A program made the translations under genes and the position numbers. A stretch of 64,000 nt of DNA from NCBI RefSeq assembly GCF_002954775.1, contig NZ_PJME01000004.1:1-64000 (forward strand), written 5' to 3'. The stretch is from Streptomyces geranii. Its GTDB lineage: Bacteria > Actinomycetota > Actinomycetes > Streptomycetales > Streptomycetaceae. The notes below the pieces were generated by a model that worked only from the letters and a program-made list of their open reading frames with translations, was not told where the DNA came from and did no database searches. The first letter of the stretch is position 1; each line of letters opens with the position of its first letter. Shown one piece after another: positions 53,581-62,059 of the stretch.

Positions 53581-54681
53581 ATGCGCGAGCCGGTCGAACT
53601 GAGGCGGCAGCGGATTCTGGCCGCCGTGCAGGCGCGCGGTTCGGCCCGGGTGACCGATCTCGCCGCCGAGCTGGAGGTCTCGGTGGTCACCGTCCGACGG
53701 GACGTGGAGGAACTCGCCCGCGAGGGCCGGCTCCGGCGCGGCCACGGCATCGCCCGCTCCACCCTCCCCGCACCGGCCGCCCCGCCCGGGCACGCCACGG
53801 CACCGGAGGACGGCGACACCGTCGCCCTGGTCGTCCCCGCCCGCCACTCCTACCTGTACGAGACCCTGCACGGCGCCCGCCCTCTGCTGGAGGAGGCCGG
53901 CGTACGCATCGCCCTGCACATCGCCCCGCAGGTCGCCGGCGCCGAACGCCCCCTGGTGGAGCGGGCGTTGGCGGACGGCGCCCGGGGTGTGCTGATCGCC
54001 CCGCGCTGGCGCACCCTCGCCGACGAGGAAGCCGACGCCAAGTGGCTGTGCGGGCTTGGCGTACCGACCGTCCTGATGGAGCGCAGGCCCCGCTCCGGCA
54101 GTGCGCTGCACGCCCTGGACTCGGTCTGCACCGACCACTGGTACGGCGCCCATCTGGCCGTCGAGCACCTGGTCGCCCTCGGCCACCGCAGGATCGTCTT
54201 CGCCACCCGCGACGACAGCCCGACCGCACGTGCCCTGCGCGCGGCGCTCACCGGGATCGCCGGGTCCCATCCCAAGCTCGACGCCTGGACCCTCACCCTC
54301 AGTTCGCCCGAAGCGGGCCCCGACCGCTCGGCCGGCGCGGACCGGCCGCCCGTCGACCTGCCCGGCGTCCTGCGTGAACTGGCCGCCACGGCCTGCGTAC
54401 TGCACGGCGACGTGGACGCCCTGATGCTGGTCCAGGAGCTGGCCACGCACGGCGTCCGGGTGCCGGAGGACTGCTCGGTCGTCGCGTACGACGATGTGGT
54501 GGCCGCCCTCGGCAGCACCCCGCTCACCGCCGTGTCCCCGCCCAAGGGTGAGGTCGGCCGGGCCGCCGCCGAACTGCTCCTGCACCGGCTGGCGGACCCG
54601 CGCGGCGGCGGGGCGGCACCGGCGCGACGGATCGAGCTGCTGCCGGAGTTGAAGGTACGTGGGTCGACCCGGAGCGTGTAG
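53581..54681 (+). CDS. DeoR-type HTH / LacI-type sensor hybrid regulator
   Basis: A 366-residue protein. Residues 5-57 (VELRRQRILAAVQARGSARVTDLAAELEVSVVTVRRDVEELAREGRLRRGHG) are a DeoR winged helix. From about residue 78 a LacI/periplasmic-binding sensor follows (TVALVVPARHSYLYETLHGARPLLEEAGVRIALHI... and VEHLVALGHRRIVFATRDDSP...). It likely represses the sugar operon downstream and responds to its substrate. ATG 53581 after GGAGCGAACGGT. Confidence 0.9.
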   Translation: MREPVELRRQRILAAVQARGSARVTDLAAELEVSVVTVRRDVEELAREGRLRRGHGIARSTLPAPAAPPGHATAPEDGDTVALVVPARHSYLYETLHGARPLLEEAGVRIALHIAPQVAGAERPLVERALADGARGVLIAPRWRTLADEEADAKWLCGLGVPTVLMERRPRSGSALHALDSVCTDHWYGAHLAVEHLVALGHRRIVFATRDDSPTARALRAALTGIAGSHPKLDAWTLTLSSPEAGPDRSAGADRPPVDLPGVLRELAATACVLHGDVDALMLVQELATHGVRVPEDCSVVAYDDVVAALGSTPLTAVSPPKGEVGRAAAELLLHRLADPRGGGAAPARRIELLPELKVRGSTRSV

Positions 54682-54787
54682 CGAGCGATCGTTTGACCGC
54701 TTTATTTTCTTCTGATCGCTGTATTGACCGTTTCTGGTGGGCCGATCAGGATTCCCGTATCTCGATCGAACAGGACGGGAGGCACCC

Positions 54788-56137
54788 ATGCCTGGTCGAC
54801 GGAACCCACGTCGACGAAGTCGTCGGTCCGTGCTCACCGCGATGGCCGCATTACCGCTGGCGGGCACGGTGAACGCCTGCAGCGGGGGAGCGGACTCCGC
54901 CGCGCGCGCCACCGGCGGGAAAGTCACTCGCATCACCTTCTGGTCCGCGCTGCGCGGCAGCCAGGAGGTGGTGGACGCCTTCAACAGCACCCACGACAGC
55001 ATCCAGGTCGACTACCAGCAGGTCCCGTCCGGCGGTCAGGGCGGCTACGCCAAGCTCAGCAACGCGGCCCGCGCGGGCAACGCCCCCGACGTGGCGACCA
55101 TCGAATACCCGCAGGTGCCGGGATTCGCCATCGACGGCGTAGCCCGCGACCTCACCTCGATGGTCACCGACGAACTGCGCGCGAAACTGCTGCCGCAGGC
55201 TCTCGGCCTCACCACCTTCGAACAGCGCGTGTTCAGCGTTCCGTTGGACGTCGAACCGATGGTGATGCACTACCGCGCCGACCTGTTCGCCGAGCACGGC
55301 TTCGAAGTGCCGGGCACCTGGGCGGAGTTCGAGGAGCTGGCCCGCGCAGTCCGCCGTAAACTGCCCGGCCGTCGGCTGGTTCTCTTCCCCACGGACGGCG
55401 GCACCCAGTTCGCCGCCTACTCCTGGCAGGCCGGCGCCCAGTGGTTCGACACGGCGGGCGGTGCCTGGAACGTCTCCCTCGCCGACGCCCCCACCCGGCG
55501 CGTCGCCGCCTATTGGCAGCGCCTCATCGACGAGGACCTCGTCTTCGTGAACGCCGTGGAGAGCAGACAGTCCGACGCCCAGATCGCCGACGGACTGGTC
55601 CTCACCCGGCTCACCGGTGCCTGGGAGGCGGGCGCCCAGATGAAGGCGCGGCCCGCACAGGCGGGCCAGTGGCGGATCGCCCCGCTGCCCCAGTGGGAGA
55701 TCGGCCGCCCGTCCGTCGGCACCCACGGCGGCTCCACCTTCGCGGTCACCAAGGACAGCCGACACCCGGAAGCCGCCCTGGAGTTCATCGCCTGGCAGGT
55801 CTCCCACCCCGACGCGCTGCGCGCCCGTCTCTCCAGCGGCACCAGCAGCCAGTACCCGGCCGCCTCCGCACTGGTCACCGTCGGCCGCGAGGCCTTCGAC
55901 CGCACCTACTACGGCAACCAGGACATCTACACCCTCTTCGAGGAGGAGGCCCACAAGATCCGCGACGGCTGGGTCTGGGGCCCTCGCTTCACCGCCACCC
56001 AGCGGGTCATGCAGGACAACTTCGCGCGCGTCGGCGGCGGCCAGGGCTCCCTCATCGACTCCGTACGCGCGGCCCAGGACGGCACGATGCCCGACCTGAA
56101 GGCCCTCGGACTGGCGACCACGCAGCACAGCACATGA
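54788..56137 (+). CDS. Sugar ABC transporter substrate-binding lipoprotein
   Basis: A 449-residue binding protein with a Tat lipoprotein signal: RRRSRRSVLTAMAALPLAGTVNAC, lipobox Cys31. Mature part TRITFWSALRGSQEVVDAFNSTHDSIQVDYQQVPSGGQGGYAKLSNAARAGNAPDVATIEY matches carbohydrate uptake (CUT1) family 1 binding proteins. Anchored outside the membrane; the sugar is unknown. ATG 54788 with GGGAGGC. Confidence 0.92.
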   Translation: MPGRRNPRRRSRRSVLTAMAALPLAGTVNACSGGADSAARATGGKVTRITFWSALRGSQEVVDAFNSTHDSIQVDYQQVPSGGQGGYAKLSNAARAGNAPDVATIEYPQVPGFAIDGVARDLTSMVTDELRAKLLPQALGLTTFEQRVFSVPLDVEPMVMHYRADLFAEHGFEVPGTWAEFEELARAVRRKLPGRRLVLFPTDGGTQFAAYSWQAGAQWFDTAGGAWNVSLADAPTRRVAAYWQRLIDEDLVFVNAVESRQSDAQIADGLVLTRLTGAWEAGAQMKARPAQAGQWRIAPLPQWEIGRPSVGTHGGSTFAVTKDSRHPEAALEFIAWQVSHPDALRARLSSGTSSQYPAASALVTVGREAFDRTYYGNQDIYTLFEEEAHKIRDGWVWGPRFTATQRVMQDNFARVGGGQGSLIDSVRAAQDGTMPDLKALGLATTQHST

Positions 56138-56193
56138 GCCGGAACCCCCACACGCTCCGCACGGTCCGCCGCCCGAAAGGCAGGTGACACCCC

Positions 56194-57183
56194 ATGACCG
56201 CGACCACCCAGGCCCAGCCCACCGCGCCCGCCACCGCCTCCCGCGCCACCGTCCCGGCCTCGGCCCAGCGCGCCCGCAAGAGGGCCCGTCGAGGTCAACT
56301 CGCCGCGTGCGCAGTCCTGATGGCCCCCTTCTTCGCGCTCCTCGTCACCGTCTTCCTGATCCCCGTCGGCACGGCGATCTACCTGAGCTTCTTCAGCGAC
56401 GACCAGCCAGGCCTCGGCTTCGGCCCCGAGCGCACGATCTTCGTCGGCCTGCGCAGCTACGCCGCAGTCCTCACCGACCCGACCTTCCTGTCCGGGCTCG
56501 CCACGGTCGCCCTGTACTGCCTGATCTACATCCCCCTGATGGTGATCGGCGCCCTGGCCCTGGCCCTGCTCCTCGACTCCGGCGTCGTACGCCTGCGCGC
56601 CTGGGCGCAGTTGGGCCTGTTCCTGCCGCACGCCGTGCCCGGCATCATCGCCGCCCTCATCTGGCTGTACCTCTACACACCCGGGATCAGCCCGGTGATC
56701 GACCTGTTCGCCAAGGCCGACATCACCATCGACTTCCTCGGCATCCACACCGTGCTCCCGTCGATCGTGAACATCGCCCTGTGGAGCAACCTTGGCTACA
56801 ACATGGTCGTCTTCTACGCCGCCCTCCAGGCCGTTCCCCGGGAGGTCATCGAGGCGTCGGTGGTCGACGGCGCCGGGCCCGTCCGCACCGCACTCCAGGT
56901 CAAGACGCCCCTGGTCCGCACCTCGATCGTCATGGTCGCCATCTTCACCCTCATCTGGGCGCTGCAGCTGTTCACCGAGCCCATGCTGCTCAGCCAGTCC
57001 TCCCCGATGATCAACTCCCGTTTCTCGCCCAGCATGTACATCTACGACGCCGCCTTCACCCGCAACAACTACAGCCTCGCGGCAGCCGCCTCGGTCGTCC
57101 TGCTCGTCTGCACGATCGCCCTGTCCTACGGCGTGACCCGCTGGACCAGCCGCGCCAACACCCCCGAGGAGACGGCCCGATGA
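56194..57183 (+). CDS. Sugar ABC transporter permease 1 (MalF/UgpA type)
   Basis: A 329-residue permease with six membrane helices after a basic N-terminus (RARKRARRGQLA). The EAA loop EVIEASVVDGAGPVRTALQVKTPLVRTSIVMV contacts the ATPase. It overlaps permease 2 by 4 bases. No ATPase gene is in this operon; Streptomyces CUT1 systems commonly share the MsiK ATPase. Confidence 0.92.
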   Translation: MTATTQAQPTAPATASRATVPASAQRARKRARRGQLAACAVLMAPFFALLVTVFLIPVGTAIYLSFFSDDQPGLGFGPERTIFVGLRSYAAVLTDPTFLSGLATVALYCLIYIPLMVIGALALALLLDSGVVRLRAWAQLGLFLPHAVPGIIAALIWLYLYTPGISPVIDLFAKADITIDFLGIHTVLPSIVNIALWSNLGYNMVVFYAALQAVPREVIEASVVDGAGPVRTALQVKTPLVRTSIVMVAIFTLIWALQLFTEPMLLSQSSPMINSRFSPSMYIYDAAFTRNNYSLAAAASVVLLVCTIALSYGVTRWTSRANTPEETAR

Positions 57184-58043
57184 GCACCGGCGACAGCACC
57201 CTCATGCGCCCGCGCCTGCTCGGCCGGGCCACGGTCAACGCGGTCGTCGCGATCTCCGTCCTCTACACCCTGCTGCCAGTCCTGTGGCTGGTCCTGGCCG
57301 CCGGCAAGAACCGGGACGCGCTCTTCAGCAGCAACCTGCTGTCGCTGGGCGACTTCTCCTTCGTACAGAACGTCCGCGACCTGTTCGCGATGGACGACGG
57401 CCTGTACACCCGCTGGTACGGCAACAGCCTGCTGTACGCCGTCCTGGGCGCCGGAGTCGGCGCGTTGGTGAGCGTGGCCTGTGGCTACGCCTTCGACAAG
57501 TACGGCTTCCGGCACAAGGAGAAGCTGTTCGGCCTGGTCCTGGCGGCCGTCATGGTGCCGCAGACGGTGCTCGCGCTGCCGCTGTACCTGATGGCCTCGG
57601 AGGCGGGCCTCGTCAACACCTTCTGGGCCGTGTTCATCCCCGTCCTGTTCAACCCGTTCGGCGTCTACCTCGGCCGGATCTTCAGCCAGGGCTATGTCCC
57701 CGACGAGGTGTTGGAGGCGGCCCGCGTCGACGGCGCGGGCGAACTCACCACCTACGTACGGGTGGCGCTGCGGATGCTCGGCCCCGGCCTGGTCACGGTC
57801 TTCCTCTTCCAGCTCACCGCCATCTGGAACAACTTCTTCCTGCCCATGGTGATGCTCTCCGACCAGGACCTGTATCCCGTCAGCCTCGGCCTGTACCAGT
57901 GGAACAGCTCGGCCTCCGTGTCGCCCGAGTACTACCCGGTGGTGATCATGGGATCGTTGCTCGCGGTCGTCCCCCTCATCCTCGCCTTCGCCCTGCTGCA
58001 ACGCTTCTGGCGCAGCGGACTGACGGCGGGCTCCGTCAAATAG
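57180..58043 (+). CDS. Sugar ABC transporter permease 2 (MalG/UgpE type)
   Basis: A 287-residue permease with six membrane helices and the EAA loop DEVLEAARVDGAGELTTYVRVALRMLGPGLVTVFLFQ. ATG overlaps the permease 1 stop (ATGA). Pairs with permease 1 to form the channel. Confidence 0.92.
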   Translation: MSTGDSTLMRPRLLGRATVNAVVAISVLYTLLPVLWLVLAAGKNRDALFSSNLLSLGDFSFVQNVRDLFAMDDGLYTRWYGNSLLYAVLGAGVGALVSVACGYAFDKYGFRHKEKLFGLVLAAVMVPQTVLALPLYLMASEAGLVNTFWAVFIPVLFNPFGVYLGRIFSQGYVPDEVLEAARVDGAGELTTYVRVALRMLGPGLVTVFLFQLTAIWNNFFLPMVMLSDQDLYPVSLGLYQWNSSASVSPEYYPVVIMGSLLAVVPLILAFALLQRFWRSGLTAGSVK

Positions 58044-58091
58044 CTGTGCCTGTACCGGAGTTGTCGACCAGCAAGGAGTACCCGACCCCGA

Positions 58092-59123
58092 ATGACCGTG
58101 TCCTCGCCGGGCCCCGGCTTCCGCCCCCGTGCCGCACTGGCCATGTCCCCGGACGCCGCCGACGCCGTCCTCGACCCCGACTCGCTCGCCGCCCTCGCCG
58201 CAGTGTGCGACCTGGCCCCGCTCCCCGTACTCGACGACTTCGGCACCGAGCGCGCCCGCGAGATCCTCGCCGGCGTCGACCTCCTGATCACCGGCTGGGG
58301 CTGCCCGGTCCTGGACGCCGACGCCCTGGAGGCGGCTCCGCGACTGCGGGCGGTCGTGCACACGGCGGGCAGTGTCCGCCCGCACGTCACCGAGGCCTGC
58401 TGGGAGCGCGGCATCGAGGTGTCGTCCGCCGCCGCCGCGAACGCCCTGCCGGTCGCCGAGTACACCCTCGCGATGATCCTGCTCAGCGGCAAACAGGTCC
58501 TGGAACGGGCCCACGCGTACGCCGCCACCCGCACCCGTGACGACTGGCTGCGCACCTCCCGCACGATCGGCAACTATCGCCGAACCGTCGGCATCGTCTC
58601 GGCCTCCCTGATCGGCCGCCGAGTCATCGAACTGCTCCATCCCCACGACTTCGAGATCCTCCTCTACGACCCCTACGTGACCGACGCCGAAGCCGCCGAA
58701 CTCGGCGTGGAGCGCGTCGAGTTGGACACCCTGTTCGCCCGCTGCGACACGGTCAGCCTGCATACCCCGCTGCTGCCCGCCACCCAGGGCCTGGTGAGCC
58801 GCGCCCTGCTCGACTCCATGCGTCCGGGCGCCGTGTTCATCAACACCGCCCGGGGAGGTGTCGTCGACCAGGACGCCCTCACCGACGCGGTCCGCGAACG
58901 CCGTATCCGCGCCGTCCTGGACGTCACCGACCCCGAAGTGCTGCCGCCCGAGCACCCGTTGTGGCAGTGCCCCGACGCTCTCCTCACCCCCCACCTCGCC
59001 GGTTCCCAGGGCAACGAGTGGCACCGCCTCGCCGATCTGGCAGTCGCCGAGACGGAACACTGGGCATCCGGCGCGGGCTTCCGCCATCCCGTACGACGCG
59101 AAAGGCTGGCCTTCCTCGCATGA
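58092..59123 (+). CDS. D-2-hydroxyacid dehydrogenase family protein
   Basis: A 343-residue NAD-dependent dehydrogenase. Catalytic triad Arg (NTARGGVVDQDAL), Glu (DVTDPEVLPPEHP) and His (TPHLAGSQGNEWHRLA) are all present. The dinucleotide loop reads TVGIVSASLIGRRVIELL instead of the usual GxGxxG, so the second Gly is replaced by Ser. In a sugar operon it probably oxidises or reduces a 2-hydroxy- or keto-acid from the sugar. Confidence 0.87.
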   Translation: MTVSSPGPGFRPRAALAMSPDAADAVLDPDSLAALAAVCDLAPLPVLDDFGTERAREILAGVDLLITGWGCPVLDADALEAAPRLRAVVHTAGSVRPHVTEACWERGIEVSSAAAANALPVAEYTLAMILLSGKQVLERAHAYAATRTRDDWLRTSRTIGNYRRTVGIVSASLIGRRVIELLHPHDFEILLYDPYVTDAEAAELGVERVELDTLFARCDTVSLHTPLLPATQGLVSRALLDSMRPGAVFINTARGGVVDQDALTDAVRERRIRAVLDVTDPEVLPPEHPLWQCPDALLTPHLAGSQGNEWHRLADLAVAETEHWASGAGFRHPVRRERLAFLA

Positions 59124-61039
59124 GCAGCACGACCCGTATCACCAGCAGCGGAATCCCCTTCGAACTCCCGCCCGAGGACCGCGAGTCGAGCCCGCACACC
59201 GGCTACACGCGGGCCCACTGGGAGGCCGTGGCGGACGGACTCCTGGCCGCCGCCTGGCGCTGGAGCACCCCCGGCGGCGCCCTGCTCGACCTGCCCGGTG
59301 CCCCGTCCCGCTCGGGCGTGCGCTCCGACGGCCTCGAAGGCTACACGCGCACCTTCCTCGCCGCCGCCTTCCGGGTCGCGGGCGCGAACGGCGACGACCC
59401 GCACGGCTGGCTCGACCGCTACGCCCAGGGCCTCGCCTCGGGCACCACCACCCCCGGCCGCGCCGACACCGAGTCCTGGCCGCTCATCCTCGACCACGAC
59501 GTCCAGGGCCAGCCGATGGTCGAGTCGGCGTCCGTGGCCCTCGGCCTGCGACTGACGGCGCCCTGGCTCTGGAAACGGCTCGACTCCGCCGTACAGGACC
59601 GGGCGGAGGAGTGGCTGCGCGGCTCGCTGCGCCACTCGCCCGCCCCGAACAACTGGTACCTCTTTCCGTACACGGTCGCCGGTTTCCTGGAGTCGGTCGG
59701 ACGCGGCGATGCGGAGACGGCCAGGGCTCGCGAGCGAGCCCTGGAGCTGATGGAGACCTGGTACCGGGGCGACGGCTGGTACGCCGACGGCGACGGCCGG
59801 GCCTTCGACCACTACAACGGCTGGGCCCTGCACCTGTACCCGGTACTGGACGCCCACCTGGGAGACGACCGCGAACTGTCGTCCCTCTACGGCCCCCGTC
59901 TGCGCGAACACCTGGACGGCTTCGCGCTGATGTTCGGCGGTGACGGCGCCCCGATCCACTTCGGCCGCTCCCTCTCGTACCGCTTCGCCGCCTCGGCGGC
60001 CGTGGGCCTGGGCGCCCTCACCGGCCACACTCCACTGACCCCCGGCACGAGCCGCCGCATCATCAGCGGCAGCCTCCGCCACTTCCTCGACCGGGGCGCC
60101 CTGACGGAGGACGGCCTCCTGACCCTCGGCTGGCACGGCCCCCACCAGGCCACCTTGCAGACCTACTCGGGCCCGGCGTCCCCGTACTGGGCCTCGAAGG
60201 CCTTCGTCTCCCTGCTCGCCCCGGCCGACGCCCCGCTCTGGACGGCGGTAGAGGAACCGTCACCGGTGGAGGAAAGGGACCGGGTGCTGTCCCTGCCCGC
60301 CCCCGGCCTGCTGGTGCAGTCGACGCGCGCGGACGGGATCGTACGACTGCACAACCACGGCAGCGATCACGTCCGCCCGCACGAGGGCGAGACGGCGGAC
60401 CAGGACGACCCGCACTACGGCCGCCAGGCCTACTCGACCCACTCCGGCCCGACGGCCCCCGCCAACATCGCCGACAACCACCTCTCCGTGGAGATCGGCG
60501 GCCGGGGCAGTGTCCGCCGCCGCATCCACCCTCTGGGCGCGGGCCACGGCGACGACTGGGGCTGGGCGGCCTCCTGGCACCGCCCCGTCTTCACCTCGGG
60601 CCCGCCCATGGTGCCGGGCCTGCGGGTGGAGAGCGTGACGGTGGTACGAGGCCGCCACGAACTCCGCGTCCACCGCGTGATCGGCGCCCCGACGGGCACC
60701 CGGGTCACGCACACGGGCTGGGCGACGGGCCCCGAGGAGCCGTTGACGTCGACCCTGCACCCCCTGCACGGCTGGAACCCGGAGACGGAGGAGGCCCGGG
60801 CTCCGCAGGGCACGGCGTACACCCGCTGGGCAATCGTCCCCCGCCTGACGGGCGAGGCGGACGGCACGTCCCTGTACGTGGCCCTGGCGACTCTGACAGC
60901 GGACCCGACCCCGCTGGTACCCGACCAGGTCATCTCCGAGATCGAGGCGACGGAGACGACGGTGGAGGTGACCTGGGCGGGGGACGCCGCCCGAACGAGG
61001 ATCACCTTCGAACCGGTAGCGGTACAGCAGCGCACCTAA
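59120..61039 (+). CDS. DUF2264 protein (glycan-degradation-like)
   Basis: A 639-residue protein matching DUF2264: TRAHWEAVADGLLAAAWRWSTPGGALLDLPG, SEGYTRTFLAAAFRVAG-type, YRGDGWYADGDGRAFDHYNGWALHLYP and FGRSLSYRFAASAAVGLGAL. The alpha/alpha-toroid-like first part resembles polysaccharide lyases and unsaturated uronyl hydrolases, and the last 250 residues are beta-rich. No signal peptide, so it acts in the cytoplasm. ATGA-coupled to the dehydrogenase. Confidence 0.85.
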   Translation: MSSTTRITSSGIPFELPPEDRESSPHTGYTRAHWEAVADGLLAAAWRWSTPGGALLDLPGAPSRSGVRSDGLEGYTRTFLAAAFRVAGANGDDPHGWLDRYAQGLASGTTTPGRADTESWPLILDHDVQGQPMVESASVALGLRLTAPWLWKRLDSAVQDRAEEWLRGSLRHSPAPNNWYLFPYTVAGFLESVGRGDAETARARERALELMETWYRGDGWYADGDGRAFDHYNGWALHLYPVLDAHLGDDRELSSLYGPRLREHLDGFALMFGGDGAPIHFGRSLSYRFAASAAVGLGALTGHTPLTPGTSRRIISGSLRHFLDRGALTEDGLLTLGWHGPHQATLQTYSGPASPYWASKAFVSLLAPADAPLWTAVEEPSPVEERDRVLSLPAPGLLVQSTRADGIVRLHNHGSDHVRPHEGETADQDDPHYGRQAYSTHSGPTAPANIADNHLSVEIGGRGSVRRRIHPLGAGHGDDWGWAASWHRPVFTSGPPMVPGLRVESVTVVRGRHELRVHRVIGAPTGTRVTHTGWATGPEEPLTSTLHPLHGWNPETEEARAPQGTAYTRWAIVPRLTGEADGTSLYVALATLTADPTPLVPDQVISEIEATETTVEVTWAGDAARTRITFEPVAVQQRT

Positions 61040-61085
61040 GGGGCGCGGGGAACTGCGCGACAAGCCCCCACGCACCCGCAGCCAA
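61038..61085 (+). repeat. Dispersed intergenic repeat (canonical copy)
   Basis: AAGGGGCGCGGGGAACTGCG begins the unit, immediately at the end of the DUF2264 gene; it continues through GACAAGCCCCCACGCACCCG. Shares 27 identical bases with the copy at 27762-27790. Confidence 0.75.
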
Positions 61086-61095
61086 CAACGAACCC

Positions 61096-61302
61096 CTACG
61101 GCAGCAACTTGTCCAACGCGGCAGCCCCCTCCTCCGCCAACTTCCGCTCAGCCCAAGCCAGACTCCGCGGAGTCACATCACGCCCCGTCGCAAGCACCAG
61201 ATCCTCAGCGGAAGCGCCATGCTCCGCACCGGTGTGCAGCAGGGCATCGGGCGTCGTGGCATCGTCGGACCACGAGGGCGAATCGGAGTGCTGGATCGGC
61301 AT
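61096..61302 (-). CDS. Small hypothetical protein
   Basis: A 68-residue acidic protein: MPIQHSDSPSWSDDATTPDALLHTGAEHGASAEDLVLATGRDVTPRSLAWAERKLAEEGAAALDKLLP. GAGGAG lies 6 bases before the ATG at 61302. It has a disordered N-terminus and two C-terminal helices, and resembles small Streptomyces conserved hypotheticals. No known domain. Confidence 0.65.
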   Translation of the reverse strand: MPIQHSDSPSWSDDATTPDALLHTGAEHGASAEDLVLATGRDVTPRSLAWAERKLAEEGAAALDKLLP

Positions 61303-61389
61303 GGCGGTCTCCTCGTTCGACGGACCTGCTACCACCATGCACAGCTCACGCCCGGCGCGCACCCCGCGCCGGTACGGGAGCGGGAGCCG

Positions 61390-62010
61390 TCACTCGAATC
61401 GTGACGTGTCTCCCGCGCCCCGGCGCACGATCTCCGCCTCGCCGCTGGAGAAGTCGATCACCGTCGTCGGCTCCGTGCCGCAGTCACCGGAGTCGACGAC
61501 CGCGTCCAGGACGTGGTCGAGCCGCTCCTTGATCTCCCAGCCCTGCGTCAACGGCTCCTTCTCGTCGGGGAGGAGCAGCGTGCTGGACAGGAGGGGCTCG
61601 CCCAGCTCCGCCAACAGGGCCTGCGTGACCGTGTGGTCGGGGATGCGCACGCCGACCGTCTTCTTCTTCGGGTGCAGCAGCTTGCGCGGGACCTCACGCG
61701 TCGCCGGGAGGATAAAGGTGTAACTGCCGGGCGTGGACGCCTTGACGGCTCGGAACACGTCGTTGTCGACCTGCACGAACTGGCCGAGCTGGGCGAAGTC
61801 CCGGCACACGAGGGTGAAATGGTGCCGGTCGTCGAGCTGCCGGATCGACCGGATCCGGTCGATGCCGTCACGGCTGCCGAGCTGGCAGCCGAGGGCGAAA
61901 CAGGAGTCCGTCGGATACGCGATCAGCGCACCGGAGCGGATGCTGTCGGCGACCTGACTGATCGTGCGCGGCTGCGGGTTGTCGGGATGGACGTCGAAGT
62001 ACCTTGCCAT
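61390..62010 (-). CDS. L-threonylcarbamoyladenylate synthase family protein (Sua5/YrdC/YciO)
   Basis: A 206-residue protein: YFDVHPDNPQPRTISQVADSIRSGALIAYPTDSCFALGCQLGSRDGIDRIRSIRQLDDRHHFTLVCRDFAQL. The pattern is the YrdC fold, specifically the YciO branch. It binds nucleotide/RNA, and its role in tRNA t6A modification is only likely for the Sua5 branch. Divergent from the PucR-like gene. Confidence 0.87.
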   Translation of the reverse strand: MARYFDVHPDNPQPRTISQVADSIRSGALIAYPTDSCFALGCQLGSRDGIDRIRSIRQLDDRHHFTLVCRDFAQLGQFVQVDNDVFRAVKASTPGSYTFILPATREVPRKLLHPKKKTVGVRIPDHTVTQALLAELGEPLLSSTLLLPDEKEPLTQGWEIKERLDHVLDAVVDSGDCGTEPTTVIDFSSGEAEIVRRGAGDTSRFE

Positions 62011-62059
62011 CCGGCGAGCCTATGCCCTCCGTGCGGTAAATTCCGGACCGTGATGCGGT

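Noticed and set aside
56184..58043. Single 619-codon gene covering both permeases
   Set aside because: The first 330 codons are an out-of-frame shadow of permease 1; permease 2 begins at the coupled ATG 57180.
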